Shown in pieces: positions 1 to 7,250 of a stretch of DNA of 38,014 nucleotides (position 1 is its first letter; every line of letters begins with the position of its first letter). This DNA is from CAYWPG01 sp964460035 (GTDB lineage: Bacteria; Pseudomonadota; Gammaproteobacteria; Nitrococcales; AK92), in NCBI GenBank assembly GCA_964460035.1, contig CAYWPG010000037.1, positions 1-38,014 of the forward strand, in the 5' to 3' direction. Below the pieces are notes generated by a model. That model did no database searches, had not been told where the DNA came from, and saw only the letters and a program-made list of their open reading frames with translations. The position numbers and the translations under genes were made by a program.

Positions 1-35
1 GGCTGAAAAAACTGGTCGGACAGTTCCGCGTGTGA
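1..35 (+). CDS. C-terminal end of a probable methyl-accepting chemotaxis protein (partial)
   Basis: Reading from base 3, the frame encodes LKKLVGQFRV followed by TGA at 33-35. A short basic/hydrophobic tail ending in LVxQFRV is common at the extreme C-terminus of gammaproteobacterial chemoreceptors, after the signalling coiled coil. Only ten residues are visible, so this is a family guess from the tail alone. The frame starting at base 2 is also open, to a TGA at 71-73, but reads AEKTGRTVPRVSVRRQ, which resembles nothing I know. The terminator at 78-106 fits a gene ending just upstream. Confidence 0.45.
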   Translation, partial: LKKLVGQFRV

Positions 36-77
36 GCGTGCGCCGGCAGCACCGCTACGGCTTCTTCGGCTGAAAAA

Positions 78-106
78 GGGGCGGGCAAATGCCCGCCCCA
101 CTTTTG
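78..106 (+). terminator. Intrinsic terminator after the partial upstream gene
   Basis: A perfect 9-bp GC stem, GGGGCGGGC (78-86) with GCCCGCCCC (91-99), closes an AAAT loop. It is preceded by AAAAA and followed by ACTTTT, so it has a short U tract for the plus strand and an A run for the minus strand. It ends the gene entering from the left. Confidence 0.75.
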
Positions 107-192
107 CTGCGACCGGCCCTGAAGCCCCGCCCGGGCCATGCGCGCGCACTCGCACTCGTTTATGGAGTTTTCCTAGGGAATGCCCGAGTGCG

Positions 193-222
193 TTGACCGC
201 GTCTTGCACTGCCGCCTATATT
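193..222 (+). promoter_or_regulatory. Candidate sigma-70 promoter for the protease-rhombosortase operon
   Basis: TTGACC at 193-198 and TATATT at 217-222 are separated by 18 bp and lie 34 bp upstream of the GTG start. Each hexamer differs from the consensus at only one or two positions. An inverted repeat (CGCACTCG 151-158, CGAGTGCG 185-192) abuts the -35 box and could be an operator, though this is speculative. Confidence 0.5.
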
Positions 223-255
223 GGCCGGCACTAACATCCGACGGGAGCGCTAGCC

Positions 256-1233
256 GTGTGCAGCCCGCGTTTCCTCTCCGCTAAGCGCTGCCCGCCGCTA
301 GCGCTACTACTGCTAGGACTGCTGCTGATCGTTGCGGCCACGGCGCACGCACAAGGGGTGCAGCCGCGCATCATTGGTGGCGAAATCGTCACCGACGACG
401 ACAAATGGCCCTGGCAGGTCGCGATAACCCGCACGGGGCATAGCGACTACTCCCAATTCTGCGCCGGGACGCTCATCGCGGCGCGGGCGGTTCTCACTGC
501 CGCGCACTGTATCGAGGAGCTGGAAGGGCTGAAAGTAGGCCGGCTGCCCCCGTTCGCTCTGGACGTATTGGCGGGCACCCGGCGGCTGGAGGACGGCGGG
601 GAGCGCATCCGGGCAACCCGTATCGTCATGCACCCGGCTTATAGCCCGACCACCCTGGACAACGACATCGCGCTGCTGATCCTCGAGCGTGCCCCGGCGG
701 CCCCGCGGCCCTTGCCCCTGCTAGGGCCCGAAGACGAAGCGGACCTTGCCAAACCGGGCACTATGGCGACCGTCATAGGCTGGGGACTTACCGATAAACC
801 CAGCTATCACTACCCGGTGACCTTGCGGGAAGTCGAGGTGCCGCTGGTGCACCAGCTCGATTGCGACCTCGCCATGAGCGCGACGATAGGCGGCATTACC
901 GACAACATGATCTGCGCCGGCTATCCCCCCGGCCCCGGCTATCAGGCCAAGGACTCCTGTTATGGCGACAGCGGCGGTCCGCTCATGATTCGTGACGAGG
1001 CCGGCGAATGGCTGCAAGCCGGCATCGTCAGCTGGGGCGTCGGCTCGAACGCGGACAACAGCGAGCATTGCGCACAACCCGGCTACTACGGCGTCTACAC
1101 CCGCGTTTCCCGCTACACCGACTGGATCGAGCGCCAACTGCGCTGGGAGAAGGTGCGCGCAGGCTACGGCGGCTCCTCGCTAGGGTGGTTGCTGTCGCTG
1201 AGCCTGCTGGCGATGCTGCGACGGCTACGCTGA
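256..1233 (+). CDS. Secreted trypsin-like serine protease (S1 family) with GlyGly-CTERM-like tail
   Basis: This 325-residue protein is an exported chymotrypsin-fold protease. Residues 1-33 form a signal peptide with a leucine-rich core ending in AHA. The activation site is R38|IIGG. The triad is His84 (TAAHC), Asp137 (DNDIALL) and Ser239 (GDSGGP). Asp233, six residues before the serine, is the specificity-pocket residue that predicts cleavage after Arg or Lys. Paired cysteines fit an extracytoplasmic enzyme. The C-terminus, about residues 303-325, reads GYGGSS, then a hydrophobic stretch, then LRRLR: the layout of a GlyGly-CTERM sorting signal. The GTG start at 256 directly precedes the signal peptide, but no strong ribosome site is visible. 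The stop overlaps the rhombosortase start by one base, so the enzyme and its probable processor are co-translated. The triad is seen; surface sorting is inferred from the tail and neighbour. Confidence 0.9.
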   Translation: MCSPRFLSAKRCPPLALLLLGLLLIVAATAHAQGVQPRIIGGEIVTDDDKWPWQVAITRTGHSDYSQFCAGTLIAARAVLTAAHCIEELEGLKVGRLPPFALDVLAGTRRLEDGGERIRATRIVMHPAYSPTTLDNDIALLILERAPAAPRPLPLLGPEDEADLAKPGTMATVIGWGLTDKPSYHYPVTLREVEVPLVHQLDCDLAMSATIGGITDNMICAGYPPGPGYQAKDSCYGDSGGPLMIRDEAGEWLQAGIVSWGVGSNADNSEHCAQPGYYGVYTRVSRYTDWIERQLRWEKVRAGYGGSSLGWLLSLSLLAMLRRLR

Positions 1234-1814
1234 TGCGCCCGGACTGGCTACTCCCGCTGTTCTTGGCCGCCTGCGCGCTCCTGGTGCAGCTGCTCGGCGC
1301 AGCGGATGCGGTAGCTTACCAGCGCGTGGCCATACTTAACGGGCAGGCCTGGCGTCTGCTGAGCGGACAGCTTGCTCATCTGAGCTGGTCGCACCTGAGC
1401 ATGAACCTGGCAGGGCTGCTGGTGATCTGGGAGCTGTGGGGCCGGCAGCTCGGGTTGCGCGGTGGCGGCAGCGCGATGCTGTTCTGCGCTGCGGCCGTGG
1501 GCTGCGGGCTGCTGCTGATCAGCCGGGATGTCGTCTGGTACGTAGGCCTGTCGGGTCTATTGCACGGGCTGGTCGCTGCCGGAGCCGTGCTTGCGCTGCG
1601 CGCCCAACCCGTGCTGAACGCGCTGGCTCTGGCAGCGCTGATCGCCAAGCTGACGTGGGAGCTTCTCGCCCCGGCCCGTCCGCTGGACGGACTGGTCGTA
1701 ATTGCGGACGCTCACCTTTACGGCGCGATCGCGGGCGGCATCTACGGTTTGCTGCTGTGCATGCATCGTGCTTACCGGCCGAGAGCCCGCTCACCCGGCC
1801 GCGGGCAACCGTAG
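1233..1814 (+). CDS. rrtA: Rhombosortase (rhomboid-family intramembrane serine protease)
   Basis: This 193-residue polytopic membrane protein has about six hydrophobic segments. Rhomboid hallmarks are visible: HLSWSHLSMNLAG near residues 49-61, the catalytic serine in GLSG (Ser107), followed by HG, and the catalytic His151 in the last segment (ADAHLYGAIAG). The small size and the GLSGxLHG motif match rhombosortases, which cleave proteins carrying GlyGly-CTERM tails in the inner membrane. The gene immediately upstream encodes such a protein, which strongly supports the assignment. The ATG at 1233 overlaps the protease stop; the frame stays open upstream only as a shadow of the protease gene. 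Its last 24 bp overlap the 3' end of the convergent histidine kinase gene. The pairing is seen here; cleavage of the neighbour is inferred. Confidence 0.85.
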   Translation: MRPDWLLPLFLAACALLVQLLGAADAVAYQRVAILNGQAWRLLSGQLAHLSWSHLSMNLAGLLVIWELWGRQLGLRGGGSAMLFCAAAVGCGLLLISRDVVWYVGLSGLLHGLVAAGAVLALRAQPVLNALALAALIAKLTWELLAPARPLDGLVVIADAHLYGAIAGGIYGLLLCMHRAYRPRARSPGRGQP

Positions 1815-3113
1815 CGTCACCGCCAGGCCGCCGCTGGCGGCATTGCTGGCCTTGATCGTGCCGCCGTGCAATCGCACCGCATGCTGCGCGATGGCCAGCC
1901 CAAGTCCGTAGCCCCCGCTGCTGCGCTCGCGCGCAGCCGAAACACGCACGAACGGCTGGAATATCCGCTCCAGCTCGGATGCCGGCAGTCCCGGCCCATG
2001 ATCCCGCACCCGCAGCACCAGCTCTCCAGGGCCTCGCTCCAGCGCCACCTCTACAGCCGTGCCAGGCGGCGTGTGCCGCACCGCATTGCGGATCACGTTC
2101 TCGATCGCCGAATGCAGTAGCCCCGCATCGCCCTCCAACTCTGCCCGCTCCGGCACCTGGCAGGCAAAGCTGCGCTGTTCGCCCGCCTCGAAGGCCGCAT
2201 CATCGACAATCTCCCGTACCAGTTCGGCCAAATCGAACCGTTCGAAGTTCGGGGCAACGGCCCCGCCTTCAAGCCGCGACAGCGCCAAAACCTGCCCTAT
2301 GAGATCGTTCAACCGCTCGACTTCCCGCTCGATCCGATCCAGCGAACTCGCAGCGGCGGCACCGGCATCGCGCCGAGCCAGCTCCAGCGCTACCTGCATG
2401 CGATGCAGCGGCGAGCGCAGCTCGTGAGAGACGTCACGCAGCAACTGCGCCTGTGCCTGCAGCAGCTGCTGGAGCCGGTCCGCCATGGCGTTGAAATCCG
2501 CCCCGAGTTCGGCGATCTCGTCGCGCCCGCGAACCGGGGGCACGCGAGCATCGAGCTCGCCGGCCGCGAGCTGCTGCGCCGCCTGGCGCACCGAGCGAAT
2601 GGGCCGGCTCAGGTGAGCCGCGAGCAGCAGGCTGACCAGTGCGCTAATGCCCAGAGCAGCCCCCAGGCGCACCCACACCGGCGCATCCTCCAGACGATGC
2701 CGCGGCGGCCTTATGGCTACCAGATAGAACTGCCTCTCCCCCGCCGCCAGCGGCTGCGCCGCCAGGCGCGGGTCGCGGATGGGCTGTCCCTCCCGCGCTG
2801 CTCGCAAGCGGGCACTCAGCCTCTGCTGCAGCTGTGGCGGCAGACCGCGTCCCGGCCAGCCGCGCCCCTCCGAATCGACCAACAGAAAGTGCACCTCCGA
2901 CTCGCGGTTCAATGCTCCCAGCCAGCGCGCCACCGCGCCGCGCTGCCCGGATTCGAGCAAGCGCTGCGCCTCCGCCGCGTAGGCCGCCATCGCGCTCGCC
3001 GTGGGCAGCGCCGGCGCCGAGGCCCACTGCCGTTGCACCAGAATCAACGTCGCCCCCAGCGCAACTATGGCCAGCCAGAACCAGAGGAAAATCTTGACGA
3101 ACAGGCTGCGCAT
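1791..3113 (-). CDS. cpxA: CpxA-like sensor histidine kinase
   Basis: This 440-residue inner-membrane kinase has a first transmembrane helix at about residues 7-27, a periplasmic sensor of about 120 residues, a second helix near 148-167 and a HAMP linker. The dimerisation/phosphoacceptor motif is DVSHELRSPLHRMQ, with His230. The ATPase domain follows, with the N box (NVIRNAVRHT), G1 (DHGPGLP) and G2 (GYGLGLAIA). The H-box wording and the paired regulator match CpxA, the envelope-stress kinase. The ATG at 3113 overlaps the response-regulator stop by one base, so the two are translationally coupled. A longer open frame upstream is a shadow of the regulator gene. The last 24 bp overlap the rhombosortase 3' end from the other strand. 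Orthology to CpxA is inferred from sequence and context; the ligand is unknown. Confidence 0.8.
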   Translation of the reverse strand: MRSLFVKIFLWFWLAIVALGATLILVQRQWASAPALPTASAMAAYAAEAQRLLESGQRGAVARWLGALNRESEVHFLLVDSEGRGWPGRGLPPQLQQRLSARLRAAREGQPIRDPRLAAQPLAAGERQFYLVAIRPPRHRLEDAPVWVRLGAALGISALVSLLLAAHLSRPIRSVRQAAQQLAAGELDARVPPVRGRDEIAELGADFNAMADRLQQLLQAQAQLLRDVSHELRSPLHRMQVALELARRDAGAAAASSLDRIEREVERLNDLIGQVLALSRLEGGAVAPNFERFDLAELVREIVDDAAFEAGEQRSFACQVPERAELEGDAGLLHSAIENVIRNAVRHTPPGTAVEVALERGPGELVLRVRDHGPGLPASELERIFQPFVRVSAARERSSGGYGLGLAIAQHAVRLHGGTIKASNAASGGLAVTLRLPAAG

Positions 3114-3799
3114 CAATCGTGTCTTACATACTGATAGCCCACGCCGCGCACTGTCAGGATGCGCGCCGAACCATCGGCCAATGGCCCCAGCTTGCGCCGC
3201 AGGTGCACCACGTGCATATCGATGCTGCGGTCGAACGGCAGCAGCTTGCGTCCCAACGCATTGAGCGAAAGCGACTCCTTGTCGACTATCGTGCCGGCCG
3301 CTCTGACCAGCTGCTCCAGCAGCGCGAACTCCGCCGAGGTAAGCGCCACCACCCGCTCGCCCACGGTCACCCGGCGTGCAGCGGGATCCAGGCGCAGATC
3401 CCCCACCATCAGCGCCGACTCGGCGGGTTCGGAACGGGCGGCGCTGCGTCGCAGCAGCGCACGCAACCGCGCCACCAGCACGCGCGGATTGCACGGCTTG
3501 GGCAGATAATCGTCGGCACCGAGTTCCAGCCCGACCACCGTGTCCACGTCCTCGCCGCGAGCGGTGAGCATCAGCACGGGCGTGGCGTCGCTCTTGCGTA
3601 ACTCCCGCAGCAGGTCGAACCCGCCCATGCCGGGCAGCATGACGTCGAGCACGATAGCGTCGAACTCCCCACCACGCGCCAAGTCCAGCGCGGCCCGGCC
3701 ATCGTGCACGGACTGCACGGCAAAACCCTCGCCTTCCAGATACTCGGTGAGCATCTGGCACAGCTCAATGTCGTCGTCTATTAGCAGCAACCGGGTCAC
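3113..3799 (-). CDS. cpxR: CpxR-like OmpR-family response regulator
   Basis: The protein has 228 residues from the chosen GTG at 3797-3799, close to the usual CpxR length. The receiver has the acidic pocket (LLLIDDD), phosphoacceptor Asp52 (IVLDVMLPG), Thr79 and Lys101. The residue after Lys-Pro is Cys rather than the usual Phe or Tyr. The C-terminal winged helix contains LLPFDRSIDMHVVHLRRKLG, which is very CpxR-like, and ends RGVGYQYVRHD. The GTG start has AGGACGAG just upstream. The frame continues to an ATG at 3916, but that would add residues unlike a receiver and run through the divergent promoter region. It probably regulates itself and the divergent cpxP-like gene. The family is certain; the CpxR name is likely. 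Confidence 0.83.
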   Translation of the reverse strand: MTRLLLIDDDIELCQMLTEYLEGEGFAVQSVHDGRAALDLARGGEFDAIVLDVMLPGMGGFDLLRELRKSDATPVLMLTARGEDVDTVVGLELGADDYLPKPCNPRVLVARLRALLRRSAARSEPAESALMVGDLRLDPAARRVTVGERVVALTSAEFALLEQLVRAAGTIVDKESLSLNALGRKLLPFDRSIDMHVVHLRRKLGPLADGSARILTVRGVGYQYVRHD

Positions 3800-3878
3800 A
3801 GCATTCTCGTCCTGCAGTTTCCATGGCTCGGATTCTGCCACAGAGGACCATCGTGCCGCGGCCTTCTGCTGACAGTTC

Positions 3879-3893
3879 TTTACAAACGCTTGC
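3879..3893 (-). promoter_or_regulatory. Possible CpxR-binding site in the cpxR/cpxP divergent region
   Basis: Read on the minus strand this is GCAAG-N5-GTAAA, against the known CpxR box GTAAA-N5-GTAAA. One half is perfect and the other has two mismatches. It lies between two divergent genes that CpxR normally controls. The assignment rests on that context and a short imperfect motif. Confidence 0.3.
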
Positions 3894-3984
3894 ACGGCAC
3901 CTACCCAAGACGGCATAGGCGGCGCCTACACTGTTCTCCAAGCGGTCGACGCACCGCGCGGAACCGACACAGAGGAGTTGGAAC

Positions 3985-4446
3985 ATGAACCGATTGAGCA
4001 AAGCTATCGCCGGCATCGCTGCCGCCCTGGTGCTCTCCACCGCTCTGGCGGGCACGGCGCTCGCCGGAGGCGGCTATCGCCCCCACCCGGGCATGGGCTT
4101 CGACCATCCCCAGGCGATGGAGCGTATGGCCAAGCGGCTCGACCTGACTGCCACCCAGCAGGAGCAGATCCGGGCTATCCTGGAGAGCCACCGTCCGCAG
4201 ATCCGCAGTGTCCACGAAAGGATTCGCGAGCAACGCAAGGCGCTGGCCGACGCTAGCTCCAACGGCTTCGACGAGAACGCCGTGCGCGCCGAGGCCGACG
4301 TGCTGGGCGATCTGGTCGCCGAGGCGGCCGTACTGATGAGCCGCGTCCGCGCCGATATCAACGAAGTCCTGACGCCGGAGCAGCGCGAGAAGCTGAAGGA
4401 GTTCCAGCAGCGCGCCTACCGCAAGCACGAACGCCGTCAGCGCTGA
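3985..4446 (+). CDS. cpxP: CpxP/Spy-family periplasmic LTxxQ protein
   Basis: This 153-residue exported helical protein has a signal peptide at about residues 1-27 (AGTALA then GGGYR). It carries two LTxxQ-type motifs, LTATQQEQIRAIL near residue 50 and LTPEQREKLKEFQ near 132, separated by charged helices. These define the Spy/CpxP family: periplasmic chaperone-like dimers that, for CpxP, also inhibit the kinase CpxA. The ATG at 3985 is preceded by GAGGAG at a good distance. The gene is divergent from cpxRA, the usual arrangement for cpxP, which is why I prefer CpxP over Spy. The C-terminus is strongly basic (RAYRKHERRQR). Negative feedback on the Cpx pair is inferred from the family and position. 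Confidence 0.8.
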   Translation: MNRLSKAIAGIAAALVLSTALAGTALAGGGYRPHPGMGFDHPQAMERMAKRLDLTATQQEQIRAILESHRPQIRSVHERIREQRKALADASSNGFDENAVRAEADVLGDLVAEAAVLMSRVRADINEVLTPEQREKLKEFQQRAYRKHERRQR

Positions 4447-4458
4447 TCCTTCCCTGCC

Positions 4459-4495
4459 CACGCCCGCGCCGGCTCCCTTGCCCGGCGCGGGCGTG
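4459..4495 (+). terminator. Hairpin after the cpxP-like gene, possible terminator
   Basis: A perfect 14-bp stem, CACGCCCGCGCCGG (4459-4472) with its complement (4482-4495), lies 12 bp after the stop codon. No U tract follows, so it may instead protect the mRNA 3' end or need Rho. Confidence 0.45.
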
Positions 4496-4520
4496 CTCGG
4501 TCGCTAAGCATCTTCCCCGG

Positions 4521-4529
4521 TGCTATGAT
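4521..4529 (+). promoter_or_regulatory. Candidate extended -10 promoter upstream of the TauE/SafE gene
   Basis: TGCTATGAT matches the extended -10 form TGnTATAAT with one mismatch in the hexamer. No good -35 box is visible, which extended -10 promoters can tolerate. It lies about 250 bp upstream of the transporter start. Confidence 0.35.
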
Positions 4530-4783
4530 CCGAAGCCGCATCTCCTGTCGATCTACCGATTCAGCGTGCCTCTTCCTCGGCTAATAGCGGCGCGCCGCTA
4601 GCCTTCGCTACGGGCAAGAGACGTCACCAGCCACTCCAAGGACCGGAAAGTGCTCGCACAGCGCTGCTGCGCCCCAAGGGCGGTGTGTACGCGTCGGCCG
4701 CGAACACTGTGTGACGCCGCGGAACCGCAGGTCCAGGGAGATGGTGTGTTCTTCCTTGGAAAGGCTAAGTAGCAAAACACGGC

Positions 4784-5503
4784 ATGGACCTATCCCAACT
4801 CGAATTGGCAGCCGCCGCCGCTTTGGTGTTCGCCGGCGCGCTAGTGCAAAGCGCCGTAGGATTCGGGCTCGCGATCGTGGCAGCGCCGCTGCTGTTTCTC
4901 ATAGAGCCCAAACTGGTGCCTGGCCCGGTGCTGGCGCTCGCGCTGGTCCTGTCGGCGATGAATCTCTGGAAAAGCCGCGCCGCGCTCGCATTCGCAGAGC
5001 TGGGAAGCGCCATCGTCGGACGCCTGCCCGGTATGGCGCTGGCGGCATGGGTGCTGATGCAGGCTCCCGGACGCGTGCTGTCGCTGCTGGTAGGAGCGTC
5101 CGTACTGGTAGCTGTCGCGATCAGCCTCACCCCCGTGCGGATCATGCCGACGCCCAAGCGATTGTTCGCCGCGGGCATCGTGTCCGGCTTCATGGGGACC
5201 ACCACCTCCATAGGCGGCCCTCCTATGGCTTTGATCTATCAGCATGCCGAAGGTGAGCGCATACGAGCTAATCTCTCCGCCTACTTCGTCGTAAGCTGCG
5301 TGATGTCGCTAATCACGCTGGCGCTGATAGGATGTTTCGGCACGGCCGAACTGACCGTTTCGCTGTGGCTGTTGCCAGCCACCTTCGCGGGTTTCATATG
5401 CGGGCGCTATGCGATTCCGTGGCTCGGACCCGGATTCGTGCGCCCCGCTCTGCTCGGCTTATGTACCCTGGCGGCACTGGGCGTGCTGGCGGACAACTTG
5501 TGA
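4784..5503 (+). CDS. TauE/SafE-family membrane transporter
   Basis: This 239-residue protein is almost entirely hydrophobic, with seven or eight predicted membrane helices. It shows the two TauE/SafE signature regions: GALVQSAVGFGLAIVAAPLL near the N-terminus and GIVSGFMGTTTSIGGPP in the middle. The family exports or imports small anions such as sulfite, sulfoacetate or other organosulfonates; the substrate cannot be read from the sequence. The ATG at 4784 begins the first membrane segment without an obvious strong ribosome site. No sulfur-metabolism gene lies beside it. Its 3' end faces the convergent sirtuin gene 64 bp away. Confidence 0.85.
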   Translation: MDLSQLELAAAAALVFAGALVQSAVGFGLAIVAAPLLFLIEPKLVPGPVLALALVLSAMNLWKSRAALAFAELGSAIVGRLPGMALAAWVLMQAPGRVLSLLVGASVLVAVAISLTPVRIMPTPKRLFAAGIVSGFMGTTTSIGGPPMALIYQHAEGERIRANLSAYFVVSCVMSLITLALIGCFGTAELTVSLWLLPATFAGFICGRYAIPWLGPGFVRPALLGLCTLAALGVLADNL

Positions 5504-5567
5504 TCGTCGGATCCGCCCGCGGCGGGCTGGTACCTGCGTTGGCGCTGCGAGCCGCCTGGCCTGAGGC

Positions 5568-6404
5568 TCAGTTCAGCAGCCTGACCGCCTCATCCAGAAT
5601 CGCCTCGCAGCAACCCTCGATCTTCGCGCTGAGATCGGCGTCGGCGCGGGTGTAGCCACGGTTCACCGCCACCACCGGCAGTCCCACCGCCACGGCCGCG
5701 CGCACGAAGCGCAGGCCCGACCAGACCATTAGCGACGACCCTACCACCAGCACGGCATCGGCCTGCTCCAGCTGTGCGAACGCATGAGCGACTCGCTCGC
5801 GGGGCACGTTCTCGCCGAAGAACACCACATCGGGCTTGAGCATGCCGCCGCAACAGGCGCATGCGGGCACGCGAAACCGCCGAAAATCCGCCTCCAGATC
5901 GGCGTCGCCATCGGGAGCCGCCGCCACCTCCGAGGTGCGCCAGTCAGGATTCAGCGCCTCGAGCTCCAGCTGCAGGTCGGCACGCGATACCAGCGCACCG
6001 CAATCCAAGCATAGGACGCGATCCAGGCGTCCGTGCAGATCGGTAATGCGAGTGCTGCCCGCACGCTGATGCAGCCCGTCGACATTCTGCGTAATCAGCC
6101 AGTGCAGCATGCCGCTTTGCTCGAGCCGCGCCAGCGCGATGTGCGCCCGGTTCGGCGCTGCTCGGTTAACCACCGGCCACCCGCTCATGCTGCGCGCCCA
6201 GTAGCGCTGCCGAACGAGGCCGTTGCCTATGAAGTCCTGATACTGCACCGGACGCTGCCGCTGCCACGCCCCCGTAGCGTCGCGATAGGCGGGGATCCCT
6301 GAGTTCGTGCTGCAGCCGGCACCGGTAATTACCAAGAGCCGCCGATAACGCGTTATGAACGCTGCCAGCCACTCGGCATCCCGTAGTGTGCTTACCGCTT
6401 CCAC
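5568..6404 (-). CDS. Sir2-family NAD-dependent protein deacylase (class II/SIRT4-like)
   Basis: The protein has 278 residues from the chosen GTG at 6402-6404. Sirtuin motifs are complete: GAGCSTNSGIPAYRD (NAD binding), TQNVDGLH, the catalytic histidine in DLHGRL, zinc ligands CLDC and CACC, and the late VVGSSLMVWSG motif. RYWARSMSGWP after the first motif and the extended zinc module fit the class II (SIRT4-like) group. Enzymes of this family remove acyl groups from lysine using NAD, releasing nicotinamide. The frame is open to a GTG at 6458 and an ATG at 6449, but GTG 6404 has AAAGGGAG upstream and is preferred. It is divergent from the RNase P-like gene, 226 bp away, so the two may share regulatory DNA. 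Confidence 0.88.
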   Translation of the reverse strand: MEAVSTLRDAEWLAAFITRYRRLLVITGAGCSTNSGIPAYRDATGAWQRQRPVQYQDFIGNGLVRQRYWARSMSGWPVVNRAAPNRAHIALARLEQSGMLHWLITQNVDGLHQRAGSTRITDLHGRLDRVLCLDCGALVSRADLQLELEALNPDWRTSEVAAAPDGDADLEADFRRFRVPACACCGGMLKPDVVFFGENVPRERVAHAFAQLEQADAVLVVGSSLMVWSGLRFVRAAVAVGLPVVAVNRGYTRADADLSAKIEGCCEAILDEAVRLLN

Positions 6405-6630
6405 CTCCCCACTCCCTTTCTGATGACCATTCCGCCTTTGGCCTTGCATGCCAGGCACCCATTAACTACCGCAGGACCGAATCGCCGCCTCCTCCCGCCA
6501 AGCGATCCCGCAACACAACGATCTCGCGGCCGGCGCGGCTTAAACAAACTGTACGAGATTCGTTCTACATAGGTTTAGACCGACCGATGGGCCATATTGC
6601 AGGCGCCCTCCAGAAACCGGGACACCGCTA

Positions 6631-7233
6631 ATGAGCGTCGATAACGGACCGCAACCGATAGTGCTCGACACCAGCGTGTTCACCAACCCGGTCGTCGCTC
6701 ATACTTTCGGCCCGTCCACCGAGGCCGCGCTGACAGCGTTCGTGGATCTCGCCCGCCCTATCGGGCACCGCATCCGCTTCTACATGCCGCCGGCGGTGCT
6801 GGCTGAGCTGGAGAACTTTACCGACCCAGGACAGCTGCCCGCGGACATAGAGTTCGTGCTACATCTCAAAGCCCCCCGGCGCGACGAAATCACCGTGCCT
6901 GGCAGTTACCTGTACGAGCTGATCGAAGACGTGCGCAGCCGCATCGACAAAGGGCTGCGCGTGGCGGAGAAAGCGGTGCGCGAAGTACAGCCAAGCAGCG
7001 TAGAGAAGACCATCGCTCGCCTTCGCGACCGCTACCGGGAGGCTCTGCGCACTGGCTTGCTCGATTCGGCCGAGGACTTGGACGTGATCCTGCTGGCGCA
7101 CGAGCTCAGCGCTGCCGTCTGCTCCGCCGACCACGGACTGATGCGCTGGGCCGAACGCATCGGTCTGCGCCTGATCTCGCCGCAGCGCCTGCACGGCATT
7201 CTTGCGCAACTCGCGCAAGAGCAGCCGCCCTGA
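6631..7233 (+). CDS. Aquifex-type protein-only RNase P homologue (HARP; 'RNA ligase partner' PIN nuclease)
   Basis: This 200-residue PIN-like nuclease belongs to the family once named RNA ligase partner protein (MJ0950/Aq_880 type). Members in Aquifex act as RNA-free RNase P, trimming the 5' leader of pre-tRNA with metal ions. Visible acidic residues are Asp13 in VLDTSVF, Asp145, Asp149 and Asp151 in LLDSAEDLDVILLAHEL, and Asp167 in CSADHGLMRWAERIG. The central part, about residues 95-135, is a charged helical insertion (RSRIDKGLRVAEKAVREVQ) like the oligomerising helices of HARPs. The ATG at 6631 is followed by the conserved N-terminal strand; the ribosome site is weak. The 3' end faces an RNA ligase gene 17 bp away, which is the partnership that named the family. 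Whether it processes tRNA or another RNA here is unknown. Confidence 0.87.
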   Translation: MSVDNGPQPIVLDTSVFTNPVVAHTFGPSTEAALTAFVDLARPIGHRIRFYMPPAVLAELENFTDPGQLPADIEFVLHLKAPRRDEITVPGSYLYELIEDVRSRIDKGLRVAEKAVREVQPSSVEKTIARLRDRYREALRTGLLDSAEDLDVILLAHELSAAVCSADHGLMRWAERIGLRLISPQRLHGILAQLAQEQPP

Positions 7234-7250
7234 CCGCGCTGTGCCACCGG

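Larger units (their letters stand above)
4447..4783. other. Intergenic region, 337 bp: hairpin, extended -10 and palindrome
   Basis: This gap contains the 3' hairpin of the cpxP-like gene, a candidate extended -10 element (4521-4529) and a 16-bp perfect palindrome, TAGCGGCGCGCCGCTA (4585-4600). Short open frames here lack ribosome sites and coding character, so no gene is called. If the promoter is right, the TauE/SafE gene has an untranslated leader of roughly 250 nt. Confidence 0.5.

Noticed and set aside
1008..1232. N-terminal extension of the rhombosortase reading frame
   Set aside because: The added residues come from the protease gene in another frame and are arginine-rich shadow sequence. 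The ATG at 1233 begins the first membrane helix.
3114..3761. Long upstream extension of the histidine kinase frame
   Set aside because: It is the out-of-frame shadow of the response-regulator gene. The kinase starts at the coupled ATG at 3113.
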